The position numbers and the translations under genes are program-made. From assembly GCA_947647735.1 (NCBI GenBank), contig CANSLJ010000010.1, positions 57,695 through 121,694 on the forward strand: 64,000 nucleotides of DNA, in the 5' to 3' direction. Position 1 is the stretch's first letter. Each line of letters starts with the position of its first letter. This DNA comes from an uncultured bacterium (GTDB lineage: Bacteria; Bacillota; Clostridia; Lachnospirales; Lachnospiraceae). The notes under the pieces are model-generated. The model had not been told where the DNA came from and ran no database searches. It saw only the letters and a program-made list of their open reading frames with translations. This document shows positions 42,894 through 51,031 of this stretch, one piece after another.

Positions 42894-44111
42894 ATGGAAA
42901 AAATTAATACATTACAAGAACTTTGCCGCTTTTTTGTGTTGCATCAGAAAATAGTCTGTTTTGGAGCAGGAAACATTGGCAGACTAATATTATCATTTGC
43001 CAGAAAGTCAGGAAATATTGAAAAAATAGAGAATTTTCTGGTTTCAGAAAAAGGAGATGAAGATACGATTGTGGGCGTAAAAGTCACAGATATAAAGGAG
43101 TGGAGGTCTGAGAGGGCAATTGTTTTGGTTACTACAACAGAACAGTTTCATGAAGAAATTGAAAATACTTTAAATCAATCAGGGCATACGGGAATAAGGA
43201 AATACTTATCAGATGAATTAATAAGTATGATTCGTTATTTTGAGAAAACAGCTGTACCGAGTATTAATTTCGCAACAATGATGAGACAAAGAGTAGATGA
43301 TGTTTTAGATAAAGTAATGCCACGCCAACAACTGGCGTTTTCTGTGCATTTATGTGAACATTGTAATTTGAATTGCGCAGGCTGTAATAATTTTTCTCCA
43401 CTTGCAAAAGAGCAGTTTACGGATATTGATTCGTTTGAGTCAGATTTTAAACGGCTGTCTAAATTATCGGGGGGTGATGCATATCGTATTCAACTGGCGG
43501 GCGGTGAACCCTTGCTTAATCCGGTGGCGATTGAATATGCAGTGATAGCCAGGAATTATTTTCCATATGCGCGCATCAGTTTTATTACAAATGGTTTATT
43601 GTTGAAGAAACAGAGAGAAGATTTTTTTGATAATTGTAAAAAGTATCGTATAGACATAGATATGACGCCTTATCCAATCAATCTTGATTATGAAGAGCTG
43701 GGCAGTTTTTTGGAAAAGCGTGGTATCGGTTGGAAATATCAAAATGGAAGTATGGTAAAGAAAATGAGAAAGGAAGTATTTCTTCTGAATCCTGATACTC
43801 CAAAATCACCAGCGACACATAATTTTTTGAACTGTTATATGGCAAATGAATGTGTGTTGTTAAGCGAGGGTAAAATGATGTGCACTAAGATTGCATGTGC
43901 CCATCATTTTATAGATTATTTCAAGGATGAGTGTGCGCATATGTATGTTTCACCACGGGATTATATTGATATTTATAAAGCGGATTCCATAGACGAAATT
44001 TTTCGCTTTTTGGCATCTCCATTCCCGTTTTGCAGGTTTTGTAATGTGGATAGGAATTTAGATGGTATTCCATGGAAGCTGTCGGACTGTAATATTGCCG
44101 AATGGACTTGA
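42894..44111 (+). CDS. Radical SAM protein with N-terminal Rossmann module
   Basis: 405 residues. The module is first (KIVCFGAGNIGRLILSFA, about 18-115). The radical SAM core then has CEHCNLNCAGCNNFSPLA (CX3CX2C) and LAGGEPLLNP. A C-terminal cysteine set (CYMANECV, CTKIACAHHF, CRFCNVD) fits an auxiliary cluster. The domain order is the reverse of the preceding radical SAM protein. A decayed repeat of its C-terminus follows directly (44113-44316), which suggests that a longer array once existed here. Confidence 0.82.
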   Translation: MEKINTLQELCRFFVLHQKIVCFGAGNIGRLILSFARKSGNIEKIENFLVSEKGDEDTIVGVKVTDIKEWRSERAIVLVTTTEQFHEEIENTLNQSGHTGIRKYLSDELISMIRYFEKTAVPSINFATMMRQRVDDVLDKVMPRQQLAFSVHLCEHCNLNCAGCNNFSPLAKEQFTDIDSFESDFKRLSKLSGGDAYRIQLAGGEPLLNPVAIEYAVIARNYFPYARISFITNGLLLKKQREDFFDNCKKYRIDIDMTPYPINLDYEELGSFLEKRGIGWKYQNGSMVKKMRKEVFLLNPDTPKSPATHNFLNCYMANECVLLSEGKMMCTKIACAHHFIDYFKDECAHMYVSPRDYIDIYKADSIDEIFRFLASPFPFCRFCNVDRNLDGIPWKLSDCNIAEWT

Positions 44112-44112
44112 A

Positions 44113-44316
44113 AGAATAGCAACGGGTATTTTTCATCGCTGCTGTTTATTGGATTTTATTGATATCTATAAAGTACAGAGTATACAGGAGATTTTTGATT
44201 TTTTTGCGCATCCAACTCCATTTTGCAAATATTGCGATATAGATAAGTCCATATATAATGGGAAATGGGAAAAATCGAGAAAAGAAATTACAGAATGGAC
44301 TGAAATTTGGCAATGA
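44113..44316 (+). pseudogene. Remnant of a second radical SAM C-terminus
   Basis: In frame from 44152 the translation DFIDIYKVQSIQEIFDFF, then FCKYCDID and EITEWTE, repeats the last ~55 residues of the gene just upstream (DYIDIYKADSIDEIFRFL, FCRFCNVD, NIAEWT). No N-terminal part or ribosome binding site is present. It is the tail of a deleted paralogue. Confidence 0.75.
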
Positions 44317-44430
44317 CAATTTAGATATATTATTTCCCTTGTTGAACATAAAACGAAAGTGGATTATAATGTGGTTATCGGAAATCGGACAGCACCGTTG
44401 GATATTGTGCGGGAAAAGTCAGGAAAATAA
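44317..44430 (+). pseudogene. C-terminal remnant of an unidentified gene
   Basis: The frame reads with protein-like composition for 37 codons (YNVVIGNRTAPLDIVREKSG) to a TAA at 44428. It starts directly after the previous remnant and has no start codon. The parent family is not recognised. It ends 18 bases before the second AAA-nuclease gene. Confidence 0.4.
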
Positions 44431-44448
44431 GCAGGGAGCGTGGCGCGG

Positions 44449-46038
44449 ATGAGACGATATTTTAATACGGAAGGCCTGTGTAAGCCGGATAAGCATTATA
44501 TGGTGAGGTTAGATGACCGATTGGATAAGATCAAACGGCTGTATATAGACAGGGAAAAGTATTTTACCATCAATCGCGGCAGGCAGTATGGGAAGACCAC
44601 CACCCTTCGGGCGTTGGCGGAATATCTGAAGAACGATTATATCGTTATTTCTTTGGACTTTCAGGCTATTGGTACGGAAGAGTTCATGGATGCGCAGAGC
44701 TTTGTGAAAGCATTTGCGAAAGAATTTATGGTTGCTGCTAAAAGATATCCGGGGGTAGATGAAGCATTACTGCAGCCTATACTGGAAATTGCGGATGGAA
44801 CTGCTGATAAAAATCTGCGCGAATTGTTTGGGCGGTTAAGCCGGCTCTGTGACGCGGCTCCCGAACCAATCGTTATGATGATCGATGAGGTGGACAGCGC
44901 TTCAAACAATCAGGTGTTTGTCGATTTCCTTGCACAGCTTCGGATGTATTATCTGGACAGAGATAACAGGTCGGCTTTCCATTCCGTTATTTTGGCGGGC
45001 GTATATGATATCAAGAACCTGAAATTGAAAATACGTCCGGATGAGGAGCATCAATACAACAGTCCTTGGAATATTGCCGCAAAGTTTTCTCTGGATATGA
45101 GTTTTTCCACAGTTCAGATTGCCGCCATGCTACAGGAATATGAAGAAGATAATCACACAGGAATGGATGTCAACGCGATTGCGCAGAGTATACATGATTA
45201 TACTTCTGGATATCCCTATCTGGTTTCCGCAATCTGTAAGATCATGGATGAAGAACTTTTGGAGACAGGGAAATTCCGGGATCTGGCCGACGTATGGACG
45301 AGGGAAGGGCTTACGGAGGCCGTGAAGCTGCTTTTGAAAGAAAATATAACTTTGTTTGACAGCATGGTAAAGCAGCTGGATACTTATAGGGAACTCAAGG
45401 AAATGATAAAGGAAATCATTTATCAGGGAAAACAGATCCTGTTCAGCCCCGCAGAAAAGCCGGTCAGTCTGGGAATCATGTTTTGCTTCATAAAAGAAGC
45501 GGACGGAAGGCTCATGGTGGATAATCGTATCTTTGAAATGTACCTTTTGAATCTTTTTATTTCGGAGGAGGCAGTAAGGAGTGCGATTTATCAAAATGGA
45601 GAGTGTGATAAAAATAAGTTTATTCGTAATGGACGCTTGGATATGGAGCTGGTGCTTCAAAAGTTTGTGGAGCATTTTTCAAAAGTTTATGGAAATAACG
45701 ATGAGAAATTTGTGGAAGCCTATGGACGCAAATTTTTCCTGCTGTATCTGAAACCGATCATCAATGGTACGGGGAACTATTATCTGGAAGCGCAGACGAG
45801 AGACGCAAGGCGGACGGACGTTATCGTAGACTACGCCGGTGAGCAGTTTGTTGTGGAAATGAAAATCTGGCGCGGAAAAGAATATAACGAGAGGGGCGAA
45901 GAGCAGCTGGCGGAGTATCTCGATTATTTCCACCAAAAGAAAGGGTATCTGCTCAGTTTTAATTTTAATCAAAAGAAAGAGACGGGGTTAAAGACGATCA
46001 CAGTGGGAGATAAAGTGATCGTAGAGGCAGTGGTTTAA
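44449..46038 (+). CDS. AAA-ATPase with C-terminal PD-(D/E)XK nuclease-like domain (copy 2)
   Basis: 529 residues, with the same domains as copy 1 at 30839: NRGRQYGKTT, VMMIDEVDS, and DVIVDYAGEQFVVEMKIW. The first ~280 and last ~135 residues match copy 1 closely; residues about 290-395 hardly match. I start at ATG 44449 (MRRYFNTEGL) to match copy 1; a GTG at 44440 is also in frame. There is no terminator after it: the epimerase gene begins 23 bases on, so the two are probably co-transcribed. Confidence 0.85.
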   Translation: MRRYFNTEGLCKPDKHYMVRLDDRLDKIKRLYIDREKYFTINRGRQYGKTTTLRALAEYLKNDYIVISLDFQAIGTEEFMDAQSFVKAFAKEFMVAAKRYPGVDEALLQPILEIADGTADKNLRELFGRLSRLCDAAPEPIVMMIDEVDSASNNQVFVDFLAQLRMYYLDRDNRSAFHSVILAGVYDIKNLKLKIRPDEEHQYNSPWNIAAKFSLDMSFSTVQIAAMLQEYEEDNHTGMDVNAIAQSIHDYTSGYPYLVSAICKIMDEELLETGKFRDLADVWTREGLTEAVKLLLKENITLFDSMVKQLDTYRELKEMIKEIIYQGKQILFSPAEKPVSLGIMFCFIKEADGRLMVDNRIFEMYLLNLFISEEAVRSAIYQNGECDKNKFIRNGRLDMELVLQKFVEHFSKVYGNNDEKFVEAYGRKFFLLYLKPIINGTGNYYLEAQTRDARRTDVIVDYAGEQFVVEMKIWRGKEYNERGEEQLAEYLDYFHQKKGYLLSFNFNQKKETGLKTITVGDKVIVEAVV

Positions 46039-46061
46039 AAACAGGAGAACCAGGCAGAAAA

Positions 46062-47042
46062 ATGAAAACAGCAAAAACTTACCTTATTACAGGTGCAACG
46101 GGATATATCGGTTCCATGCTGATCAGGTTCCTGCTGCAGACTGAAGAACAGGACAATATCAGGTCTTATATCGTTGCTCCGGTGCGGAATATGCAGAAGG
46201 CGCTGCGGCTGTTTCCGGAGGGCGTGGAATTTTTGCAGATGGATCTGTGTGATGCAGGTTGTGCAGAGCAGCTGGCGAAGGCAGCGGGAAACGTGGATTA
46301 TATTATTCATTGCGCATCGATCACGGCATCCGCGGAGATGACAGCCCATCCGGTGGAAGTGACGCAGAGCATCGTCAATACCGCGCAGAATGTGTTGGAA
46401 TATGCAAGGCGCTGTCGTCCGGAGAGCATAGTATACCTTTCCAGCATGGAGGTCTATGGAAGCATCGGCTGTGCGGAGGGGGAACGGGTGCGGGAGGATG
46501 ATGTCTCCAGGGGGAAAGTGCAGATACTGAATACCCGCAGCTGTTATCCGTTGGGCAAGCGCATGGCGGAGAGTATCTGTTATTCCTACTATAAAGAGTA
46601 TGGCGTTCCCGTAAAAATCGTCCGGCTGGCACAGACCTTTGGCGAGGGCGTAGATGCCGGGGATCAGCGGGTTTTCTCGCAGTTTGCGAGGGCGGTAGAG
46701 AGCGGGGAAGATATCGTCCTTCACACAAAGGGCGCTTCCATGGGAAACTATTGCGGAATCCATGATGCCATTTCGGGAATTATGACTGTCCTGAAAAACG
46801 GAGCAGACGGAGAGGCCTATAATGTGGTAAATGAGGAGAACACCATGACGATCCGGCAGATGGCAGAGTTGGTGGCGGCAAAAATAGCTGGTGGTAAAAT
46901 TAAAATAGTCTATGATATACCGGATGAGAACCGGTACGGCTATGCGGCGGATACGGGGCTTAAACTGTCGGGGGAGAAACTGATGGCTCTCGGCTGGAGA
47001 CCGACAGAATCTCTGGAAGATATGTACAGGCAGATGATCTGA
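46062..47042 (+). CDS. NAD-dependent sugar epimerase/dehydratase (extended SDR)
   Basis: 326 residues. The NAD-binding TGATGYIGSMLIRFL is at the N-terminus. The catalytic Tyr-Lys pair is probably in CYPLGKRMAE, with SSMEVYG upstream. The substrate-binding half includes FGEGVDAGDQRVFSQFAR and NVVNEENTMTIRQMAEL. It converts a nucleotide sugar, perhaps to the donor of one of the transferases. It closes the glycan locus. Codon and GC style return to that of the flanks here. Confidence 0.85.
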   Translation: MKTAKTYLITGATGYIGSMLIRFLLQTEEQDNIRSYIVAPVRNMQKALRLFPEGVEFLQMDLCDAGCAEQLAKAAGNVDYIIHCASITASAEMTAHPVEVTQSIVNTAQNVLEYARRCRPESIVYLSSMEVYGSIGCAEGERVREDDVSRGKVQILNTRSCYPLGKRMAESICYSYYKEYGVPVKIVRLAQTFGEGVDAGDQRVFSQFARAVESGEDIVLHTKGASMGNYCGIHDAISGIMTVLKNGADGEAYNVVNEENTMTIRQMAELVAAKIAGGKIKIVYDIPDENRYGYAADTGLKLSGEKLMALGWRPTESLEDMYRQMI

Positions 47043-47125
47043 TCCAAGGGGATCCGGGGCATGTTCTGAGAAAAATCTAGTATATCGGCAGGTATAAATT
47101 TTGAGGAAATATTGGAAAAATGGGA

Positions 47126-47173
47126 TTGGCATATTGCCCATACTGTGTATAAAAATATATACGGTACGGGCAA
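47126..47173 (+). promoter_or_regulatory. Relic YtrA-type promoter and operator
   Basis: TTGGCA (47126-47131), 16 bases, TATAAA (47148-47153): the same spacing as at 19544. An inverted repeat of two 18-base arms (47134-47151, 47156-47173; 15 of 18 positions pair) covers the -10. The core, TACTGTGTATA...TATATACGGTA, is a mutated form of the 19561-19584 operator. The YtrA protein of the first module might still bind it. Confidence 0.65.
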
Positions 47174-47220
47174 TTTTAATGCTGTCTGATGAAGAATCAT
47201 GACTGAATGAGGATACAAGT

Positions 47221-47259
47221 ATGAAACAAATCATTGGTTATATAAATATGAAATCCTGA
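47221..47259 (+). pseudogene. Truncated start of an ABC-2 permease gene
   Basis: ATG AAA CAA ATC ATT GGT TAT encodes MKQIIGY, the first seven residues of the permease at 21146, preceded by the same GATACAAGT leader; it then reads INMKS and stops. It is the remainder of a duplicated YtrA operon whose regulator, ATPase and most of its permease are gone. Confidence 0.7.
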
Positions 47260-47281
47260 CATCACAATCCCAAATTACGTA

Positions 47282-47346
47282 TTGCACTCTCCTCTCCTTT
47301 GTGATATAGTACAAGTGTATTAGCACAGTTAGTACAGTTAATGCAG
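47282..47346 (+). promoter_or_regulatory. Promoter of the GntR-ABC operon with three 9-base repeats
   Basis: TTGCAC (47282-47287), 17 bases, TATAGT (47305-47310). Just downstream three near-identical 9-base units, TTAGCACAG, TTAGTACAG, TTAATGCAG, run head to tail (47320-47346). They may be a repressor site in the initial transcribed region. Confidence 0.6.
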
Positions 47347-47424
47347 CCGGCACCCCATCGTTCACCCGATTCGTACCACCGCGGCTGCATCTCGTGCCGA
47401 TACGAAAAGGAGACACCGGATTTG

Positions 47425-47787
47425 ATGATCATGTTGGATTACAAGGACACAAGACCAATATACGAACAGGTCGTGGAAAAATTCCAGACCTTGATCTTAA
47501 AGGGCGTACTGGAGCCGGATGAACAGCTCCCATCAGTACGCTCTTTGGCGGTGGAACTGTCCATCAATCCGAATACGATCCAGCGCGCGTACGGCGAACT
47601 GGAGAGGCAGGGATTTATCTATACGATAAAAGGACGGGGGGGTTTCGTCCGGTATAATGAAAACCTGCTGGAGATCAGAAAAGAACGGCTGCGGGTGCAG
47701 CTCTCGGAGGTGCTGAAAGAGGCGCGGGAGTTAAATATTCCGGTGGAGGAGCTGTTGAAGCAGTGCATGGAAGATTTTAAAGAATGA
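47425..47787 (+). CDS. GntR-family regulator, YtrA subfamily
   Basis: 120 residues. The winged helix (about 10-75) includes PIYEQVVEKFQTLILKGVL and LPSVRSLAVELSINPNTIQRAYGELERQGFI, followed by a short helical tail. It is paralogous to the regulator at 19645 but not the same, and it heads another ABC operon. ATG 47425 follows AAAGGAG at 12 bases; a TTG at 47422 or ATG at 47431 could also serve. It probably represses its own operon through the repeats at 47320-47346. Confidence 0.88.
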   Translation: MIMLDYKDTRPIYEQVVEKFQTLILKGVLEPDEQLPSVRSLAVELSINPNTIQRAYGELERQGFIYTIKGRGGFVRYNENLLEIRKERLRVQLSEVLKEARELNIPVEELLKQCMEDFKE

Positions 47788-47934
47788 AAACAGGCAGGTG
47801 TGGAACCTGAAATTTATGATAGAAAGAGCCCCGGGACATTTTACAGTATGGAAACTCAATCGAAATAATGCTGTGATGAAAGCGGTATTATTGCGGTGGT
47901 ACTGTGACAAGGCAGAGGGGAACCGGATGAGAAC

Positions 47935-48843
47935 ATGATAGAGATAAGGAACGTGACAAAACGCTTCGGAGATATTACAGCGGTAGATCATGTCAGTGTA
48001 ACGATAAAAGAAGGAAATGTTTTTGGATTGATCGGAACAAACGGCGCCGGGAAGAGCACTGTATTAAGGCTGACGACAGGAATCTATCGTACGGATGAGG
48101 GCGGGATTTATATAGACGGCCTGCCGGTTTATGATAACCGGGAGGCAAAAAAGCGATTTTTCTTTATACCCGATGAGCCTTATTTTTTCAATAATGCCAA
48201 TGCATCGGAGATGGAGCGGTATTATGCCCGGGTTTACGAAAATTTTGACAGCGAAAGATTTTATGAAGCGCTGGAAAAGTTCGGGCTGGACAAAAAACGG
48301 AAGATCCATACCTTCTCCAAGGGGATGAAAAAACAGCTTGCCCTGCTTCTGGGCGTTTATGCCGGAACAAAGTATCTGCTCTGTGACGAGACCTTTGACG
48401 GCCTCGATCCGGTGATGCGGCAGGGGATCAAGGGGCTTTTGGCAAAGACTATGGAGGAGCGGGATTTTACGCCTGTGATCGCCTCCCATAACCTGCGGGA
48501 ACTGGAGGATATCTGCGATCATGTGGGCCTGCTCCACAAGGGCGGCGTGCTGCTCTCCAAAGAACTGGAGGAGATGAAGTGCAATATCCAGAAGGTGCAG
48601 TGTGTGCTGAAGGACCCTCAGGAGTGGCAGGCCGCCCTGCAGGGGGTGGATATCCTGCAGGAGGAGGAAAGAGGTATGCTGCATACCTTCACGGTGCGGG
48701 GCAGCCGGGAGATGGTGGAAGCCAAATTCGGCAGGATAGAGACAGTGTTTTTTGAGATGCTGCCCCTTTCTTTGGAGGAGATATTTATCAGCGAAACGGA
48801 GGTGGCTGGCTATGATGTCAAAAAATTCCTCATGGAAGGCTGA
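47935..48843 (+). CDS. ABC transporter ATP-binding protein
   Basis: 302 residues. Walker A GTNGAGKST, signature region FSKGMKKQL, Walker B LLCDETFDGLDPV, switch His in IASHNL. It is of the CcmA/YtrB type, with a C-terminal extension of about 80 residues. It follows the GntR gene after a 147-base gap and overlaps the permease gene by 32 bases, so the two proteins are likely partners. Confidence 0.9.
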   Translation: MIEIRNVTKRFGDITAVDHVSVTIKEGNVFGLIGTNGAGKSTVLRLTTGIYRTDEGGIYIDGLPVYDNREAKKRFFFIPDEPYFFNNANASEMERYYARVYENFDSERFYEALEKFGLDKKRKIHTFSKGMKKQLALLLGVYAGTKYLLCDETFDGLDPVMRQGIKGLLAKTMEERDFTPVIASHNLRELEDICDHVGLLHKGGVLLSKELEEMKCNIQKVQCVLKDPQEWQAALQGVDILQEEERGMLHTFTVRGSREMVEAKFGRIETVFFEMLPLSLEEIFISETEVAGYDVKKFLMEG

Positions 48844-51019
48844 AAAACCGAACAGGGAACATTCTTCGCTGGATTTTGTCTCCCAGCTCAGAGAAAACGG
48901 AAAAAGGAGGCTGTGGCTCTTTGCGCTGCTTTCCTTTGTGATGCTGCTGTGTTATCCGCTGACGACGGCGCTGACGCTGAGCAGATACGGCAGAGAGGAA
49001 GTGTCTCTTGTGGTATGGCAGGGCGTGGGACATGATATGCTGGGGATAGGCAGCGGCATTACGATCCTCCTGCTGACAGCAGGCGCCGTGTTGTGTGCCG
49101 TGGAGGGATTCTCGTGGATCTTTTCAAGGCAGAAAACCGATATGTATCTGTCTCAGCCGATCACGGCGGGGCGGAGATTTTTGATGGTTTACATAAACGG
49201 CATCCTGATCTATTTTCTGCCGTATCTGCTGGCGCTTTTTATCACGGTTCTGGTGATCGCCGGAGCCGGTGCGGCGTCCGCGGCGCTTTTTGTGAACATC
49301 CTGTTTACGCTGCCGGCGGCGTTCATTTACTTTCTGGCGGTATATGATCTGGTGCTGATCGCTATGATGATCAGCGGCAGAAGAGGTATGGCGGGCTTTT
49401 TTATCCTGATGTCCTTTTTATATGAAGCGATCCTTAGGGTTGTTCTGAATGATTATGCGGTGACTTATTTTTCCACTTATGCGTACAGAAACCCGATGGA
49501 GCGGTTTGTCACGCCGGTTTTCAGTATGATCGAGACAGTGGAGAAAAGTACCTTTTCCTGGGGCGCGGGAAGAGTGGCGCCGGCGGATGTCCTGGAGCAT
49601 CTGGTGCGGCCCATGCTGCCGGGGGTGCTTTTTCTGCTGGCGGAGGCGGTGCTGTTTGGTGCGATCGCATATTACTGTTATAAAAAACGCCCCATGGAGG
49701 CGGTTTCCCAGGCGGTGGCATTTCCGGCGGTCAAAGGACCTGTCAAAGTGCTGCTGATATTGCTGTCCGGACTGATCGGCAGCAGCTGTTTCTGCAATAT
49801 TGCCGGCAGTGATGCGTTTTATGTGGCGGTGCCGGGACTGCTTCTGGGTATCCTGTTTTGTCAGGTGGTCCTGGAGATCGTATATGAGAGCGACCTGCGG
49901 GCGTTTATGCGGCATAAAAGATATTTTGCGGCGGGAGCGGCTGTCACGGTGTGTACCTATCTGTTTTTTGCATTGGATATCAGCGGTTATGATACCTGGG
50001 TGCCGAAACCGGAGCAGGTTGAGAGCGCGGCGATAGAGATCTATTTTGACAACCATTACCAGTTTAAAAATGTGGATGAGAAGGACGCGATCACGTGGAG
50101 TGAGCAGTACGGTCTGGAAACCATGGAACTGACAGATGTGTCAGGTGTGCTGTCCCTGGCGGGGGACGGCATGGGGAAGGATGCTCAGGAACAGAATGAG
50201 GATACACAGCTGCGATGCAGCGTAAAATATAAACTGAAAAACGGAAAAGAGAAGTACCGGGATTTTTATATCGATTATGAAAAGGAAAAGACGGTGCTGG
50301 ATATTCTGTTTGCGAATGAGGAATACAAGGAAGGAACCAATCAGATCCTTTCGCCCCGGATGGATCGGATCTTTGAGAAGAGCAGGGTTTACTATGACAA
50401 CGGGCTGCAGGTGACGGAGATCGTGGATAAAAATGCGCTGGCTCTGATGCGCGCCTATCAGGAGGATATCAGGGAGATGTCCTTTACGGATGTGAAGGAC
50501 GCGGTGCCCTGCGGCATTTTGGAACTTCATTACAAAACGGAGAAAATGGAAGAATATGTATTGGAATATCCGGTATTTCCGAGTTATACTGAGACGGTGG
50601 AGTACCTGCGCGGAAAGAATGCGGCGCTGTATCTGTCCGTCAATCCGGCGGCGGTGGAGAGCATGACGCTGAAATACTATCAGGAGAACGTGGACAGGGA
50701 GATCTGGGAGAGGGAAAATTTCTTCGGGACTGATGTCAGCATGGTGCAGGTATCGGATATTTCGGAGACAGAGTACAGCAAAAGGAGCGAGGTCGAGGAG
50801 CTGCTGCGGTATCTGTACCCGGCTTCCCTTGCGGGCTGGAGCTATACGCCGAATATTTTTGATCAGAATATATACGTGTCCGTCGAGGGGGCGGACAGGG
50901 CGGAAGCCTATGTGTACCATTGGGAGAGTACCGGTTTTATGGTGAAGAGGGATGAACTGCCGAAATTTGTGAAACAGGATCTGGCGGGAAAGAGAAAAAA
51001 TAAATCTGTGGAAGAGTAA
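48812..51019 (+). CDS. Large ABC transporter permease
   Basis: 735 residues. The N-terminal half contains about seven to eight hydrophobic segments (such as LWLFALLSFVMLLCYPLTTAL, FLPYLLALFITVLVIAGAGA). After a last segment (YFAAGAAVTVCTYLFFALDI, near residue 390) the remaining ~330 residues are soluble and probably extracellular, with several beta-rich stretches. I start at the first of two adjacent ATGs (48812), nine bases after GGAGG. It may export or sense an envelope-active compound together with the upstream ATPase. Confidence 0.78.
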   Translation: MMSKNSSWKAEKPNREHSSLDFVSQLRENGKRRLWLFALLSFVMLLCYPLTTALTLSRYGREEVSLVVWQGVGHDMLGIGSGITILLLTAGAVLCAVEGFSWIFSRQKTDMYLSQPITAGRRFLMVYINGILIYFLPYLLALFITVLVIAGAGAASAALFVNILFTLPAAFIYFLAVYDLVLIAMMISGRRGMAGFFILMSFLYEAILRVVLNDYAVTYFSTYAYRNPMERFVTPVFSMIETVEKSTFSWGAGRVAPADVLEHLVRPMLPGVLFLLAEAVLFGAIAYYCYKKRPMEAVSQAVAFPAVKGPVKVLLILLSGLIGSSCFCNIAGSDAFYVAVPGLLLGILFCQVVLEIVYESDLRAFMRHKRYFAAGAAVTVCTYLFFALDISGYDTWVPKPEQVESAAIEIYFDNHYQFKNVDEKDAITWSEQYGLETMELTDVSGVLSLAGDGMGKDAQEQNEDTQLRCSVKYKLKNGKEKYRDFYIDYEKEKTVLDILFANEEYKEGTNQILSPRMDRIFEKSRVYYDNGLQVTEIVDKNALALMRAYQEDIREMSFTDVKDAVPCGILELHYKTEKMEEYVLEYPVFPSYTETVEYLRGKNAALYLSVNPAAVESMTLKYYQENVDREIWERENFFGTDVSMVQVSDISETEYSKRSEVEELLRYLYPASLAGWSYTPNIFDQNIYVSVEGADRAEAYVYHWESTGFMVKRDELPKFVKQDLAGKRKNKSVEE

Positions 51020-51031
51020 AGAGGTTGAGAT

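Larger units (their letters stand above)
47043..47424. other. 382-base interval with relic module and GntR promoter
   Basis: It contains the degraded YtrA-type promoter/operator (47126-47173), a 12-residue relic of an ABC permease gene (47221-47259), and the promoter and tandem repeats of the next GntR gene (47282-47346). There is no other gene. Confidence 0.7.

Noticed and set aside
30839-46038. Composite transposon bounded by insertion sequences
   Set aside because: The bracketing genes are AAA-ATPase/PD-(D/E)XK proteins, not recognised transposases, and no terminal inverted repeats or target duplications were found at their ends.
48064-48684. Minus-strand ORF of 206 codons opposite the ABC ATPase
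   Set aside because: It lies entirely antisense to a well-supported ATPase with all motifs, and has the His/Leu-rich composition of a shadow frame.
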